Below are positions 44,504-56,600 of a DNA stretch of 64,000 nt, in pieces (the stretch's first letter is position 1; each line of letters starts with the position of its first letter). Location of the stretch: NCBI GenBank assembly GCA_039566865.1, contig CM076944.1, forward strand, positions 22,561,001-22,625,000, written 5' to 3'. Both the position numbers and the translations under genes were made by a program. A model generated the notes under the pieces. It made no database searches and was not told where the DNA came from. It worked only from the letters and a program-made list of their open reading frames with translations. Source of the stretch: Aurelia coerulea (Eukaryota > Cnidaria > Scyphozoa > Semaeostomeae > Ulmaridae).

Positions 44504-46400
44504 AACCCACTTCCGTCACGCTCGTTAAAGCAATTGATTAACGTTTTATCTCTGCTAATTAGCACTGAAATAAAGAAAGCGCACATAAAGCGCATACAAG
44601 ACAGAAGTTTCCCGCGATCCTATAGCAACATTTGACGTCGGCTTATTTCATGTTAGACAGATTTGACACCATAAGATGGATAAATTACCATGATGTTTAC
44701 CCAGGCACAACAACAAATTTCCCCAGAATTGGCACGTTCTTGACTTCATTAGCAGCTTAATTATGTCAAAACAATCGTTTTCTAGAACGAACGAATCATT
44801 AGCCACTTATTGATAGTACTCATTATGCAAATAAGTCAACTTTAGAGGATGATGTAACCGGTGGCCTGCACAGAGGCTAGCATTTGCAGCATCACCGAAG
44901 GTAGAAGGACCCCCTTCCTACACAGCTACAGAAAGGTGCAGAATCCCAGCAAACAATGGCGCCATTGACTGGGGGAAGGCACGTGATCACACTGAACCAA
45001 AACATCTTCATGCATATCATTCTGCACAGAGGCTATCTTCGTGACTGCTTGTCTCAAATTAGATGCCAGCGAATAGCAACAATTGAAGCATGCTGTAGGG
45101 TTCCGTATAAGTAATTTTGCGTTATCGTAACTCTCACATGACATCTCATTTGAGACAGATGCACCAATAGTTTCATGCACGAACTAAGCAAAGTAGGGGT
45201 AATGAATTTTGATTTTTGCATATCATTCTCGTTTGACATAAAGACCAAAATAGTGCCATTGAGGCGATTCTTGTCCTTATACAAGGGGCTTGATTTTCTA
45301 TTGAAGGAGACTTTAGCAGCAACACTCATCTCTCTGACTGTAGCTAAAAACAGCATCAACGATCATTTGGGGTTATGAAGAAATCAATATTCAGATTTTC
45401 TTATGCTTGCTTAGCACAGGACGGACTTTGTAATCATCCAAAAGGATCTTATGTTTTCAGGGAGACTTTACTCTGAAAGTTTTAGGAGAGCGTCCAAAGT
45501 TTGAGCATAATTATTGTAGTAAAAGTTATTCATGTGGAGTTTCTCAGCCTAGCAAAAATTCAGTTTTCCTAATTGACATTTTATTGAAGTAAAGGGTTAA
45601 TACCATTATTTATACCAACCTCGTGTCTACATATGCTTATGGACGCTGGTGACGACCTCGATTTCATTAATTAGTTAGGTTTACTGTTGTGATTATGTTA
45701 TGTAGTAGCTTCGCAATGGCTTTTCTAATGTTGTTGTGATTGTTTTGTTTGTTTGCAACCAGTAGCGTACGCAGCATCTCGGGAGTGGAGGGGTCTGGGG
45801 CGTAGCCCCAGAAAATTTTTCGTGACCACGCCCTTCAGACGCTCGGAAAATGAGGGAAACGCCCTTTTTAGTTATATTTTGCATCGTAAACATGGCTGCA
45901 TGGCTGCATGTGTGTATGTGTGTTATTAATGAAGTGCTAATGCCTTTTTAGAATGCTGCTGATTGGTTGCGTAGTTTTGTCAAATGGGACAAAGAAAGGA
46001 AGAACGTTTGAAATGTTGTTGTTGCTGTCTCTTACTAGTTAAGAGTTGTTTTTGAAAATGGTGTAAAATTTTGTTGAATTCTGAGTTGATTTTAGAGAAA
46101 TTGTAGCCTCATTGTAAAAGTTGGTCTCTGAGTTTTTGTAAGCTTGTTTTTGAAGAATGTTGATTGAGGTGTTGAACTAGGTACTATTTCAGGCCAAACA
46201 TTCTGATCTTTTTCAAATTTTGTCATCACGCCATCACGAAATCATGAAAAAAAATCTCCTTCACGTCATCACGCGCTCAAAAATCGATTTTCACGTGCAC
46301 GCAAGCAACGTGAATCACGCCATAACGCGCGGAAAAAGCAGCTTTCACGTCATCACGAGCAATAAATCGGCTTATCACGCAAGATCGCTTGGGGGGCCAC
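43969..46400. mobile_element. DNA element with GTGGCCCCCCAAGCG ends, 2.4 kb
   Basis: Inverted ends gtggccccccaagcg and cgcttggggggccac; direct repeat taataa at 43963-43968 and 46401-46406. Subterminal regions at both sides are rich in atcacg(t/c) units. It hosts the 1 kb repeat at 44421-45457 and an ATT tract at 44358-44388. No transposase frame seen. Confidence 0.8.
44421..45457. repeat. 1 kb dispersed element, copy 2
   Basis: Same order as 25415-26621 without the nested 181 bp MITE, and with a longer (AAGA)n tract at 44469-44498. The minus-strand frames with [24 protein letters not shown] and [15 protein letters not shown] are conserved between copies. Confidence 0.82.
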
Positions 46401-46554
46401 TAATAAGCCTGCAGCTTCTTATAATTGATTTATCATAAAGAAAATTACAACGGCCTAAAAACGCTAAATCCATAAAACAGTTCTAAATTCAATTGCAATC
46501 TTCAAAAAACCCTTTTATTTGGCAAAAAATGCATTCATTCAAAAGAAAACAGGC

Positions 46555-46768
46555 AACTCGTAATTTTAGTTTCAACTCGCACTTTTGAGTTTCCAACTCA
46601 CACTTTTGAGTTTCCAACTCGCAACTTTCGTTCAACTCGCAACTCGCAACTCGCAAATTAAGTGCAACTCGCAACTCGTAACTCGCATAATAAGTGCAAC
46701 TTGCAACTGGCAACTCGCAAAATAAGGGTAACTCGCAACTCGCAACTGCAACTCGCAACTCGCACTTT
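46555..46768. repeat. AACTCGCAACTCGC minisatellite
   Basis: Many degenerate units of caactcgcaactcgc with spacers such as acttttgagtttcc. It is the inverse of the tract at 42789-42850. Confidence 0.88.
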
Positions 46769-46818
46769 ACCATATCACGATGAAGAAGACCTTTTTAATC
46801 TCATTAGCTTCATAATTC

Positions 46819-47076
46819 CGAGGGGCAAATCACTGATTTTTTTTCGTACACCTTCCTTAAAATCACAAAAAATCACATACAAAAATCACAAAAATCACAA
46901 AATCACCATACAAAAATCACAAAATCATAGAAAAATCACAAGAAAAAATCACAAGAAAAAATCACAAGAAAATCACTAAAATCACAAAAAAATCACTAAA
47001 ATCACAGAAAAAAATCGTGTGATTTTTGAAAGCACAAAAATCACGTACGCTATTTTGAGAAGTGATTTGCCCCTCG
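46819..47076. mobile_element. MITE with perfect 16 bp ends, 8 bp duplication and ATCACAAAA interior
   Basis: The ends cgaggggcaaatcact and agtgatttgcccctcg are exact inverses. The duplication cataattc is at 46811-46818 and 47077-47084. Nearly the whole interior is made of aaaatcac units. hAT-like by duplication length. Confidence 0.95.
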
Positions 47077-47352
47077 CATAATTCTGCCTTCAGAAAATCA
47101 TCATTTGCAGGATAACTTTTCGCTCTGATGTCACAGAAATGTATTCTGATACCAGAAACCTCCAATAATTTGACAGCCTGAGTTTGACCCTCATTCCAAA
47201 ATACGGTTACTGAACCAAGAATTTTATTGGGATTCGATGAAGCAAGTATAGCTATTGACATGGAAAGGATAAATGGCCATCGCTGTGAAACTAGAATATT
47301 GATACTTGTTATGGATTTATAACTATTTTTGGCTTTATTTCTGGGAGGAGGT

Positions 47353-48213
47353 TTCAGGCCAAAGTGAACTCACGGGGGGGGGGGGGGGTTCTTGGCCAAA
47401 TTTTGGGTAGGGGTCTGCCGCGAGCATCTTCAAAAGGGTACCGTTGGCTAGACTAATTTTTACGAAAATGGTACCGTTGGCTAGACCAATTTGACCATTG
47501 TCTGAACCAATTTTTACGAAAATGGTACCCTTGGCTAGACTAATTTTGACCATTTCCTCGACCAATATTGTCAAATTTGTACCAAATATGATATCATGAT
47601 CGTTCGCTAGACCAATTTTGACCATTTCCTGAACCAATATTGTCAAATTTGTACCAAATATGATATCATGACCGTTCGCTAGATCAATATTGTCAAAAAT
47701 GATACCCTTGGCTAGACCGTTGCTTGCCAAAGTTGCAAAAAAGTATACCCTTGGCTAGACTAGAAGTCCGAAAAAGTATACCCTTGCTCGCGGCACATCC
47801 CCAGGTACCTTTACTATGGAAGAACCCCCCCCCCCCCCGGAGTGAACTACTTTGAAAATAGTGTTTCTCTTTGTAGTGATTTGGTATCTATATGCAATGT
47901 AGCGAGCAATATAGTATTTTCCAAGTATGTTCCCATTATTTTTCATCGAATTGCATTCAGGTCTCGCATTCTGACTCGAATTTGTGACTTTGACAATAGT
48001 TTTTGGTAAATATTTTTTCTGCAAAGCAAAGATCGTTCTCAACATAGGTCACCATTTAATTTTGTTTCAAATATCACTCATGTGAAAATTTTGGGTTTGT
48101 TTCGTTTTGGCATGCGAAGAACTCCTGAGAGTTGCAAAATAAATGATGTTTTCGGGTATTACCAGCATTATTTTGGTTTTATCGAACAATTGTTAAGTAG
48201 TTCACTTTACCCC
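47353..48213. repeat. GGTAAAGTGAACTA element, interrupted by a G-tract MITE
   Basis: Left end caaagtgaactactttg (read across the insertion), right end aagtagttcactttacccc at 48195-48213. Net length is about 380 bp. It abuts a second copy of the family at 48214. Confidence 0.7.
47371..47840. mobile_element. G-tract MITE, 470 bp, with 8 bp duplication
   Basis: CAC plus 15 G at the left; 14 C plus GG at the right; duplication agtgaact at 47363-47370 and 47841-47848. Subterminal ggggtctgccgcgagc and gctcgcggcacatcccc are inverted. The interior is made of units with ggctagaccaattttgacc and ccaaatatgatatcatga, also seen in 1-264. Confidence 0.95.
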
Positions 48214-48424
48214 GGCCTGGGGTAAAGTGAACTAGGCAGAGCGGTCGCCAAAGAAAGCTCTTTTGTGAGACAATGGAAAAAGATTTTAAAAATATTTTTT
48301 TGGATAAACTGACCCAATAACATAATGTCAAAACAACATTAAAAAGTTTGCCCTCAACTGTAAAATCTTTAGGATATCCTTGAAAAACCTCCAAAATAGT
48401 TCACTTTACCCCGTCTTACCCTAC
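48214..48424. repeat. GGGGTAAAGTGAACTA element, complete short copy
   Basis: Begins cctggggtaaagtgaacta and ends tagttcactttaccccgtct with taccctac. With the preceding element it creates a 16 bp perfect inverted repeat around 48198-48234. Confidence 0.78.
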
Positions 48425-48467
48425 TGTTCAATTGAAATTTCACGATGGGAGCAAGATCACCACACGT

Positions 48468-49529
48468 GCCGCAAAAGCTTTATCAAGCCCCCGGGGGCTC
48501 ATTTAAGGTTACTGTACCCCTTCAGTGACCACTCACGGTGTTGTCTCTATTGATTATCACGCCCGCGACATAACACGTATAAACTATACATGATTCGATT
48601 CGTCGGTAAATGGGGAATATTTATGAGCCAAAAAGAATACAAATATCCAAAAATTGTGCGTTATACATCTGAAAACGTGAAAATTGGACCTTCCCCCTTC
48701 TAGAACCTCCCTGTCCTCCCAGATAAGTTTCAGTTAAATCTCAATTAAATTTTTGCATTCTTGATACATTAATCTAGCAAAGGGTGCCTCAAATTTCCTT
48801 TGCATGCCTTAGCTTCAGAATAATTAATAAAACAATTTTGCCCCTCGTTTTGAGATTCATTGAAATGTTAAATTTGGACCATGCAATTTTTCTCAAAAGT
48901 GAGACACCCTGTGGTCCCCCTATGCTTTTTCTCTCTGTTTGCCAAATTTCAGCCAATTACATCAAGCCGTTGGGTACAGGGAGCTGTATGAATACCCATT
49001 GGTTGCTGCAAAATTGATTTTGAGAAAGGCGCTGAAACAGTTTCTCAGCGTATAATTCCACTTTTGTAAATGATGAACATTAATCTGGCCACAAGAGTAA
49101 ACAGAGTAATCCTGTATGTATTTAGCGCAGAATTTACAATTACATAATTGGTATTATAACCGCAAAATCCATTCAACAGGAAATCAAAGGCACTTGAAAC
49201 CTTTAACCTTTAGTTCTCAAATATTCCTCGTCATGTAAACAGCATTTTCCTAGCTGAAAAGACCTTACTTTAAATTGCTTATAATTCACTGAAAAATAAA
49301 GTAAAATTCCTTGAAATTTTAAGAAATTGTAGGTAGATGTGTGTGCTTTCCAATGATCTAAAAATCTAAAAATTGATCGGATAAAATTTTTTATCGTCCT
49401 CAAGGGGTACAGTAACCTTAAGTTTAGACACTCCAGAGGGGGCTTATTTAAAAATTTGGCTCAGAGGGGAGGGACTTATTAGAGAGGGAGCCTTAATAGA
49501 GAGGTGGCTAAATTGAGCTTTTACGGTAT
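48468..49529. repeat. ATACCG-ended GAGGGGGC element, copy 2
   Basis: Left gccgcaaaagctttatcaag with a gcccccgggggc palindrome; right gagcttttacggtat. It is split by the TTAA element at 48503-49421. 49530-50120 shows nothing recognised. Confidence 0.7.
48503..49421. mobile_element. TTAA-flanked DNA element, 919 bp
   Basis: Ends TTAAGGTTACTGTACCCCTT and its exact inverse AAGGGGTACAGTAACCTTAA. TTAA is the inferred duplication, as in piggyBac/Kolobok elements. No transposase frame. Confidence 0.92.
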
Positions 49530-50326
49530 TTACTTTTACCTTCAGTACAAAGTATACCAAATAGCATTTTCGCTTGCGCAGGTTGTTTCGTTATGATATA
49601 AAAATGTACCTGGCGTTATATCTGAACCAAGAGAGACATTAGAGCCTTCTTCCCAAGACAACCTGCAACCAAGAAAATATCAAAGTTTAACAGAAGTTAG
49701 TATGTCCTTAATTGATTTTATGAGACTTCCACAAGCTAGCTGCAAATCGGCTAGTTTCCCATGGCCCTACATCTCGTTTTGTCCTCAAAAAACTTTGCAA
49801 ACTTTACGAAGCTTTTGAGATTTACTGGCGTTTTCGATAAATTTATGAAGAAAAATCGTACCATTCTGAAAATGTTAATTTGTGCGTTTCGTGTTGCAAA
49901 TTGTTCTTCTATCGTCTAGTTTCGACATATTTTACGTTTTCGTTTTGACAGTTTCCTTATTTACTGCGTTGGCAAATAAGAAGTGAAATGTTCCAAGTTG
50001 TCGCTTTATCGATTCCAGTCAGGCCCAAAAGTCCTCTCATCATATGTCATTCACAAATGATGTTTTTAATTCATTTATATCAGCTTGTGATGAATGATAA
50101 CATTGTCTTGCCGCATATGTTGCTACAGACCTTTTCGCTATTTTAAAAAAGAATCTGAATAGAACGATATTTTCTTTTTTACATTTTGAAGGATTTTCGG
50201 ATGTGTACAATTAGTCTCACACAATTAGTTTCGGATGTGCACAAGGACCCTCAACTTACGCTCATCTCAGTGAGTTGAATTGATCTTGTTGAGTTGAATT
50301 GATGTTGTTGTTGTCGCTCCACTGAG

Positions 50327-50672
50327 GCTGCGTTCACACGATGCCGGCATATTTTGAAAACGGTGACGGCAGCAACATGTGACGGCAGCAACATGTGACG
50401 GCAGCAACATGTGAGCTAGCGTTCACATACACTTGCCCCAAGTCTATTTCGTCAAAAAAGATTTCGTCAAAATATTACAGTTGACGAAATAGACTTGGGG
50501 CAAGTCTAGCGTTCACACGATACCGGCAAAATACCATTTTGAAAATGTGCCGGTTATAGTTCCGTTTTCAAAATCTGCCGGTAAAAAATGTGCCGTTTTC
50601 GCGTGAGCAGTACGACTATTCGTAACATTTTTTACCGTTCTTAAAATGTGCTGGTATCGTGTGAACGAAGTC
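50327..50672. mobile_element. MITE with GGCTGCGTTCACACGAT ends
   Basis: Imperfect inverted ends ggctgcgttcacacgatgcc and ggtatcgtgtgaacgaagtc; 3 bp direct repeat tga on both sides, which suits PIF/Harbinger. It contains a 16 bp tandem repeat (gtgacggcagcaacat, three copies, about 50364-50412) and a nested hairpin. Confidence 0.7.
50431..50505. repeat. 75 bp hairpin with perfect 25 bp arms
   Basis: The arms begin acttgccccaagtctatttc and end gaaatagacttggggcaagt. It is flanked on both sides by ctagcgttcaca, a 12 bp direct repeat. Confidence 0.88.
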
Positions 50673-51611
50673 TGAGGGCCTTTTCCCTAGAGCTATAAAA
50701 CCGGACAAAAATGTCAATTTGCAACAGTTTTCCGTCGCAATCATGCTGCAATCAGAATATGGGCTAGGGGAAGGCGGTTGGCGGTTGCATTTATGGCTTG
50801 AAGAAACATCTAAGCTCTGATAGCACATTTTATGGTATAGAAGTTCTGAAAACTGCTTTTGTGGCGTTATAGGCTCGGTGGTCGTGAGAAAAAATTGCAG
50901 ATGATTTAGCTGCAACAGTAATTTAAGCTATTCTAATCCGAATCGAATGACACTTTGATACATTTTGTTGAATGTTCGAATGTACGCAATAGTGACAGAA
51001 CATCCAACGCCACTCTATCGAACCTTTAGTAGGACAGCTAATAGGCCGTACGGAATCAATGGGGCTAATCTGTTTCTGCAAGTGTAGAAAATGAGTCGTA
51101 GTTGTAACATTATCAGTTCAGTCAAAAAGCAAAACTTCGACATGTATTGAGTCTAGTGCACAATAGTGATGGAAGCTCAAACGCCACTCAATCGAAACTC
51201 TCGTATAAACTGTATGGAAATATCGCTGGCTCCGGGATCTTTTGTAGAATAGCCATCACCAAGATTTGATTATGTTACTGATTTGTTTCTTGTGGAGAAC
51301 AAATCAATTTGATTCGTGATAATCATTATTTCCGAGAGTGGGAGAAACGATGAAATTACATCACGAAAAATCATATTTTAAGCAATAGCGTTTTAAAAAC
51401 ATGCTATCTTAGCCAGAAATGTATGATTTGCGATTTTATATGAAATTTCGAGTCCTACACGATATAAGAGCTTCATCAAGCTCATAACAAACCAATTTAA
51501 GTATCAGTGCGTCATAAAAATTCAATTTGATAATCATTCATTGTGATTGTGAGTATGCTTCAAAAGCAGGTACATTCTAAAAGCACAAATCCCCACAAAT
51601 TCAGAACCATT

Positions 51612-52056
51612 TTAAAGGACAAGTCCGGGGTTGGTATGATTGATGATAAGATACAAGATATTACTGCTATGAATGATGTATTATACTTTTTTCCACTATT
51701 TTTCACATTCTCCTTGTAAAATTACGTATTCAAATAAGCAATTCGAGCGAAGTAACGTCATATCGCGCAAATTAAAACGAGGCTGTGCAATTGCAAACCT
51801 CTTTATCGTGTTCTCGTGCCATTTTCAATGCATGAGTACACGATAAAGAGGCTAGCAGCGATTAAGAGGCGAAAAACAATCGCACAGCCTCGTTTTTTTG
51901 CGCGATATGACGTCAATTCTCTCAAATTGCTTATTTGAATACGTAATTTCACAAGGAGAAGGCGAAAAATAGTGGAAAAAAGTATCATACATCATTCATA
52001 GCAGTATTATCTTGTATTTTATCATTAATCATACCAACCCCGGACTTGTCCTTTAA
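51612..52056. mobile_element. TTAA-flanked near-complete palindrome, 445 bp
   Basis: TTAA at 51612-51615 and 52053-52056; ends aggacaagtccggggttggt and accaaccccggacttgtcct. The arms extend about 190 bp each, so the whole element folds on itself. 52057-52636 shows nothing recognised. Confidence 0.92.
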
Positions 52057-53236
52057 GACTTTGCATTGCAAGAGGTCTAACATTGATTTGGTCCTTGACA
52101 CGGAAGCATACAAAAACGTTCATGATCGGTTATACAACCAAATTTTCATGATGTTTCAAAAGGTGAAAGCTTTTTCTACTCATCAAGCAATTTTCTTTTT
52201 TTCTCTACTATCTTTCTGCATTGATTGCCTTGTTTCTTCAAATCTAACTTGATTAATTCTTTTCGATGATGATAACCCTGTACTTTTGACTCGAAAAATT
52301 ACCAAATTTCGATCATCATAGCTAGATCATTAAAATCTATTCATCTCTATTTTGTAAATTATCAAGCTACTTTTACAAGTACTAAGATTTTTTCTGAGCA
52401 TAAAACATCCAGCATTAGGGAATAAAACTATGATTTTAAATCCCTAATTTTGGGCAATACTGTTTATGAGTTACTGTTTTGCCTAAGAGCAATCTGTTTG
52501 CAACTTTCATAGAGACTTATGTAGTTTCAAGACAAGAAATAGCTGGGGAAACAGTTTTGTCCTTGACATTTATTGTTGCGTTTCCTCCATCCGTTAAAAT
52601 GTGATGGTACTCGCAAGTTTTTCGAAGCTTTACATTTAGACCAGGCTGTACTGGCGCTAGGTACCACTTTTCGGCGGAGAAATTGGGACTATGATTTTTG
52701 GATAGCTCTAAGCATTGGTATAACGAAAATTGATGGTAAACGGGAAGTTTGTAATGATCTTGCGCGAAACGCGTCAATTACCGTTCGGTACTTAGGCCCA
52801 ACGCGCGGCTTTTTAAATTTTCAATCCTTTCTTAACAAGCGAATGCATGTGACGCATTTTATGCCATTTCTTGACTGTATAATCGTCTTTCGCATAAAAT
52901 TAACGTTATTAATTCAGAAAATATCGAAATTTACCGAATCTACATGGTAATTTGACCATATGATGTCATTTTTTATGTGACGTCATCACTGCAAACGAAA
53001 TATTTCGCAACTGACGATCATGACGTTCTATTCTGGAAGACCTTGGGTGGAACGTCGTTTATTGATTACAAAGACGCCTATAAAGACGAACTAAATACTT
53101 CATTCCTGTGGACACCTGCAAATCCCGGACGGTTGCAAACAACGGACAGGCTGTTTCCTTTATTCATGCTAACATCTTCAGTATATTGTGGCACTGTATC
53201 AGGATCTTGATTAAAGTATTTGCAAGGGAAAAATTA

Positions 53237-53338
53237 GGTGGAACATCATGTTTCTGGCCACTTTTGTACTTGGATCTTATGCAAACTCAGCGTTTCATTC
53301 ATATGGCGGTTCAACATAACTATTTTGAGATACGACTT
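53237..53338 (+). pseudogene. Decayed ORF, part left of the retrotransposon
   Basis: Open frame up to the LTR junction reading GTSCFWPLLYLDLMQTQRF, then IHMAVQHNYFEIRL. It resembles, from memory, a segment of an uncharacterised transposon-associated protein common in cnidarian genomes (a region of the type FW..Y..MV..LL.FI.A.R..N..LHL). Weak evidence. Confidence 0.35.
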
Positions 53339-53656
53339 TGTTGGATGGGCTAGCCCAGACCTCTTGCCCGGGGTGATCTGCACGTGGTCAGTGACTCGTA
53401 CCCAGACTTCCGTCATATAAATATCGCGTAACGTAATATCAATTCAGTTCGAATCATGGGCTCACGGAAATAGTCGTAATCAGAACGGTTTGGCACCGGG
53501 TCAACCGTAAAGCGTATATTCATTCAATCGTAAACCTTTATCAGCAGCAGTTCAATTTACAGTTATGTACATATTTTTGGTTTATTATATATAGCAGAAA
53601 ATGGAATCAAGTCGTCTTATTCTTCTCCACATCTTCGTGTTGTAACTTTACAATAC
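53339..53656 (+). repeat. BEL/Pao 5' LTR
   Basis: Begins tgttggatgggctagccc and ends aactttacaatac; 318 bp. A tttattatatatag sequence near 53581-53594 could act as a TATA region. Confidence 0.95.
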
Positions 53657-53693
53657 AATGGCGCAAAACGTGGAGGGCGATTATTAACGAATC

Positions 53694-56600
53694 ATGAGTG
53701 GAGACGAATTAGATCGTACAAAAAACATTCGAGCCGGACATCGCGCTGCCGTTACACGTACTGGAAGAGAAATTCTCGCAATTATAACAGCCGATGATAC
53801 ATCAAAAGAAAACATTACTCGTGTGAAAGTCCTTCAAAGGACTTTGGAAGAAAAACTCGTCGTTTTAAAAGCATTAGATGAAAAGCTTTTGGGACTCGTC
53901 GATGCTGCTGAAATCGAAAATGACATTGAAATAGCGTCAGAAATCGAACTTAAGGTACAGGAAAACATAGCCAAATGCAAACAGTTCCTCGATGATCAAA
54001 TCGACCTTGAATCGTTGTTTTCCTCTCGAAGATCATCAGTGCATTCACAGGGACATGGATCGATTACTCAGCAAATACAACAGGGACTACAAAATCAAGT
54101 CATACCGTCACAATCCGTTGGGGCAAATACGCCACCCGCTTCACAACATGGAAACTCCAATAACAGCCAGAGAAATTCATGGAGTAAAGTCAAACTGCCA
54201 AAACTTGAGTTGCCAAAATTCAGTGGAGAAATCACCAAGTTCTTCAGTTTTTGGGACAGTTTTGAGAGCATGATAGGAACAAACGAAGACTTATCTTCTA
54301 TCGATAAGTTCAACTACCTACAACGTTCACTCAGGGGAGAAGCTCAAACAGCTCTGGAAGGACTACCAATAAGAGACAGGACTTATGATGCAGCCGTAGA
54401 AATGTTAAAGGAACGATTTGGAAACACGCAAAAAATCATCAGTATGCATATGGATCGATTAGTCAAACTAAAATCATGTGAGTCAGAAAACATCGTCGCT
54501 TTACGCTCTATTTATGACCAAATTAACATTCAAGTTCGTGGCCTTGAAGCTCTTGGGATAAATCACGAAAAATACGGTTGTTTGTTGGTGCCTATGGTTA
54601 TGGCAATTCTACCAAATCAGATTTCCTTGCAAATCGCTCGTAATACAACGACAGACATTTGGACACTGAACGGATTGATGAACATTTTCAAGAGAGAAGT
54701 CGAAGCACGGGAACTTAACGCACAAGTTTCAGTATCGGAAAAGGAAAAACCTAAAACGTCGTCACACCAAAACACGAAGAGATTTGTTGGAACATCGTCG
54801 ACATTACACACGAAGGATGAAGGACCTTCCCGACTGCCAATTTGTGCATTCTGTGAAAAACGTCATTACTCGGCTGAATGCAGAACCGTTCCAAGCATCA
54901 GTGAGAGAAGGGAAAAACTACAGAAATCTGGACGGTGCTTTATTTGTTTAAACACGGGACACATGGCAAGGGAATGTAGCGGAGATCGAAAATGCAGGAA
55001 CTGTAAAAGAAGACACCACCATTCAATTTGTCAAGGAGAAAACTGGGACCATGGGACAAAACAAGAAAAACCCGAAACAACTGTCACAGCGACCAGTCAG
55101 TCAAAGAAAACTGGAAGCATTTTGCTTCAAACTGCCAGGACATTTGCATTCAGGGACAATCAAGATAGAAAGGTACCAGTTAGAATTCTTTTTGATTCAG
55201 GTAGTCAACGTAGCTATGTAACTGACGAATTGCGCGATAAGTTAGGCTTGAAGGTAGAAGGGAAGGAAATTTTGAATTTAAACACGTTTGGTAGCAGCAA
55301 ATATCGCAAACAAAGTTGCACTCGAGTTAAAGTTAAAATAGAAACATTAGATCGTCAGTTTATCGAAATAGCAGCGCTTAGTCACCCCGTCATTTGTTCG
55401 CCCATAAATTCACCGGTGAACATAAATTCGTACGTACATTTGTTAGGCCTAGAATTAGCAGACAACTCGGAAAATGTTGAAAACGATCACGAAAATATCG
55501 ACATTTTAATCGGCGCTAATTTCTATCACGATTTCGTATTAGGAGAAACGATTCGAGGGTCTTTAGGCCCAGTAGCCGTCAGCAGTAAATTAGGTTGGCT
55601 CGTCTCAGGACCTTCAGGTTCTGTTATTGATGGTACCGTTGATACTTATGTCGTTTCAAATGTTGTAGTAGAAAGTATCAACGATTCTGCAGATGTTTCG
55701 TCAGAAAATGACGAACTCATATCGTCTTTCAAACAAGTTTTCGAAGTAGAGTCGTTAGAATCCCCTGAGGATATCGAATCGGACAAGAGCAAGTTCATAG
55801 AAACTTGTAACATTCGTATGGTAGGAGACCGGTACGAAACAGGCCTTCCTTGGAAACCGGACTTAGATGAACCGCTCTCGGACAATCGTACTTTAAGCCT
55901 TAATCGTTTGAAATCTTTGCATTGCAGGTTGAAAAAGGATCCGGAACTTTTTAATTCGTATAACGGTATTTTCCAAGAACAGTTAAAAGCAGGTATAATA
56001 GAAAGGGTGCCGAAGGAAACAGAGAACAAAGGTAACGTACACATTATGCCTCATCATGGAGTGGTAAGAAGGGACCGACAGACGAGTAAATTACGTATTG
56101 TTTTCGATGGTAGTGCTAGGTCCGCCCCTCATTCTCTTTCATTGAATGATCACCTTGAAATCGGTCCAAATTTCGTACCGCAACTTTTTGATCTTATGAT
56201 TGATTTCAGGAGTCATGCCATCGCTTTGACAGCTGATATCGAGAAGGCATTTCTCCAGATTAGCATACAGGAAACCGACCGTGATTACCTCAGGTTTTAT
56301 TGGTTTGATGACATAACAGTAGACAGTCCAACCATTGTTCAGTATCGCTATTGTAGACTTCCGTTTGGTTTGACGTCATCACCTGCGGTCTTAGGGGCTA
56401 CACTTCACGCTCACATAAACAAATATCATGACAAATATCCGGATGTCATGAAGGTCCTAAATCGGTTCTATGTCGACGACCTGACAGGCGGTTGTCACGA
56501 CATTCAAAGTGGCCTAGACATCTATAAGGCCGCGAAGGAAATCACAAATTCTGCAGGTTTTAACTTACGTAAATGGAATTCTAATTCCAAGGAACTCGTC

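Larger units (their letters stand above)
50125..51250. repeat. Degraded relatives of the 181 bp MITE
   Basis: gaccttttcgctatt with gaatctgaatagaacga (50128-50160), agctattcta through gccactctatcgaacc (50924-51030) and a third segment with gcacaatagtgatgg and cgccactcaatcgaa (51160-51210) match parts of 25940-26120. Another element lies between them. Confidence 0.6.

Noticed and set aside
45762..45860. hAT element starting cagtagcgtacgcagc
   Set aside because: The start looks hAT-like, but no matching right end or duplication was found in the window.
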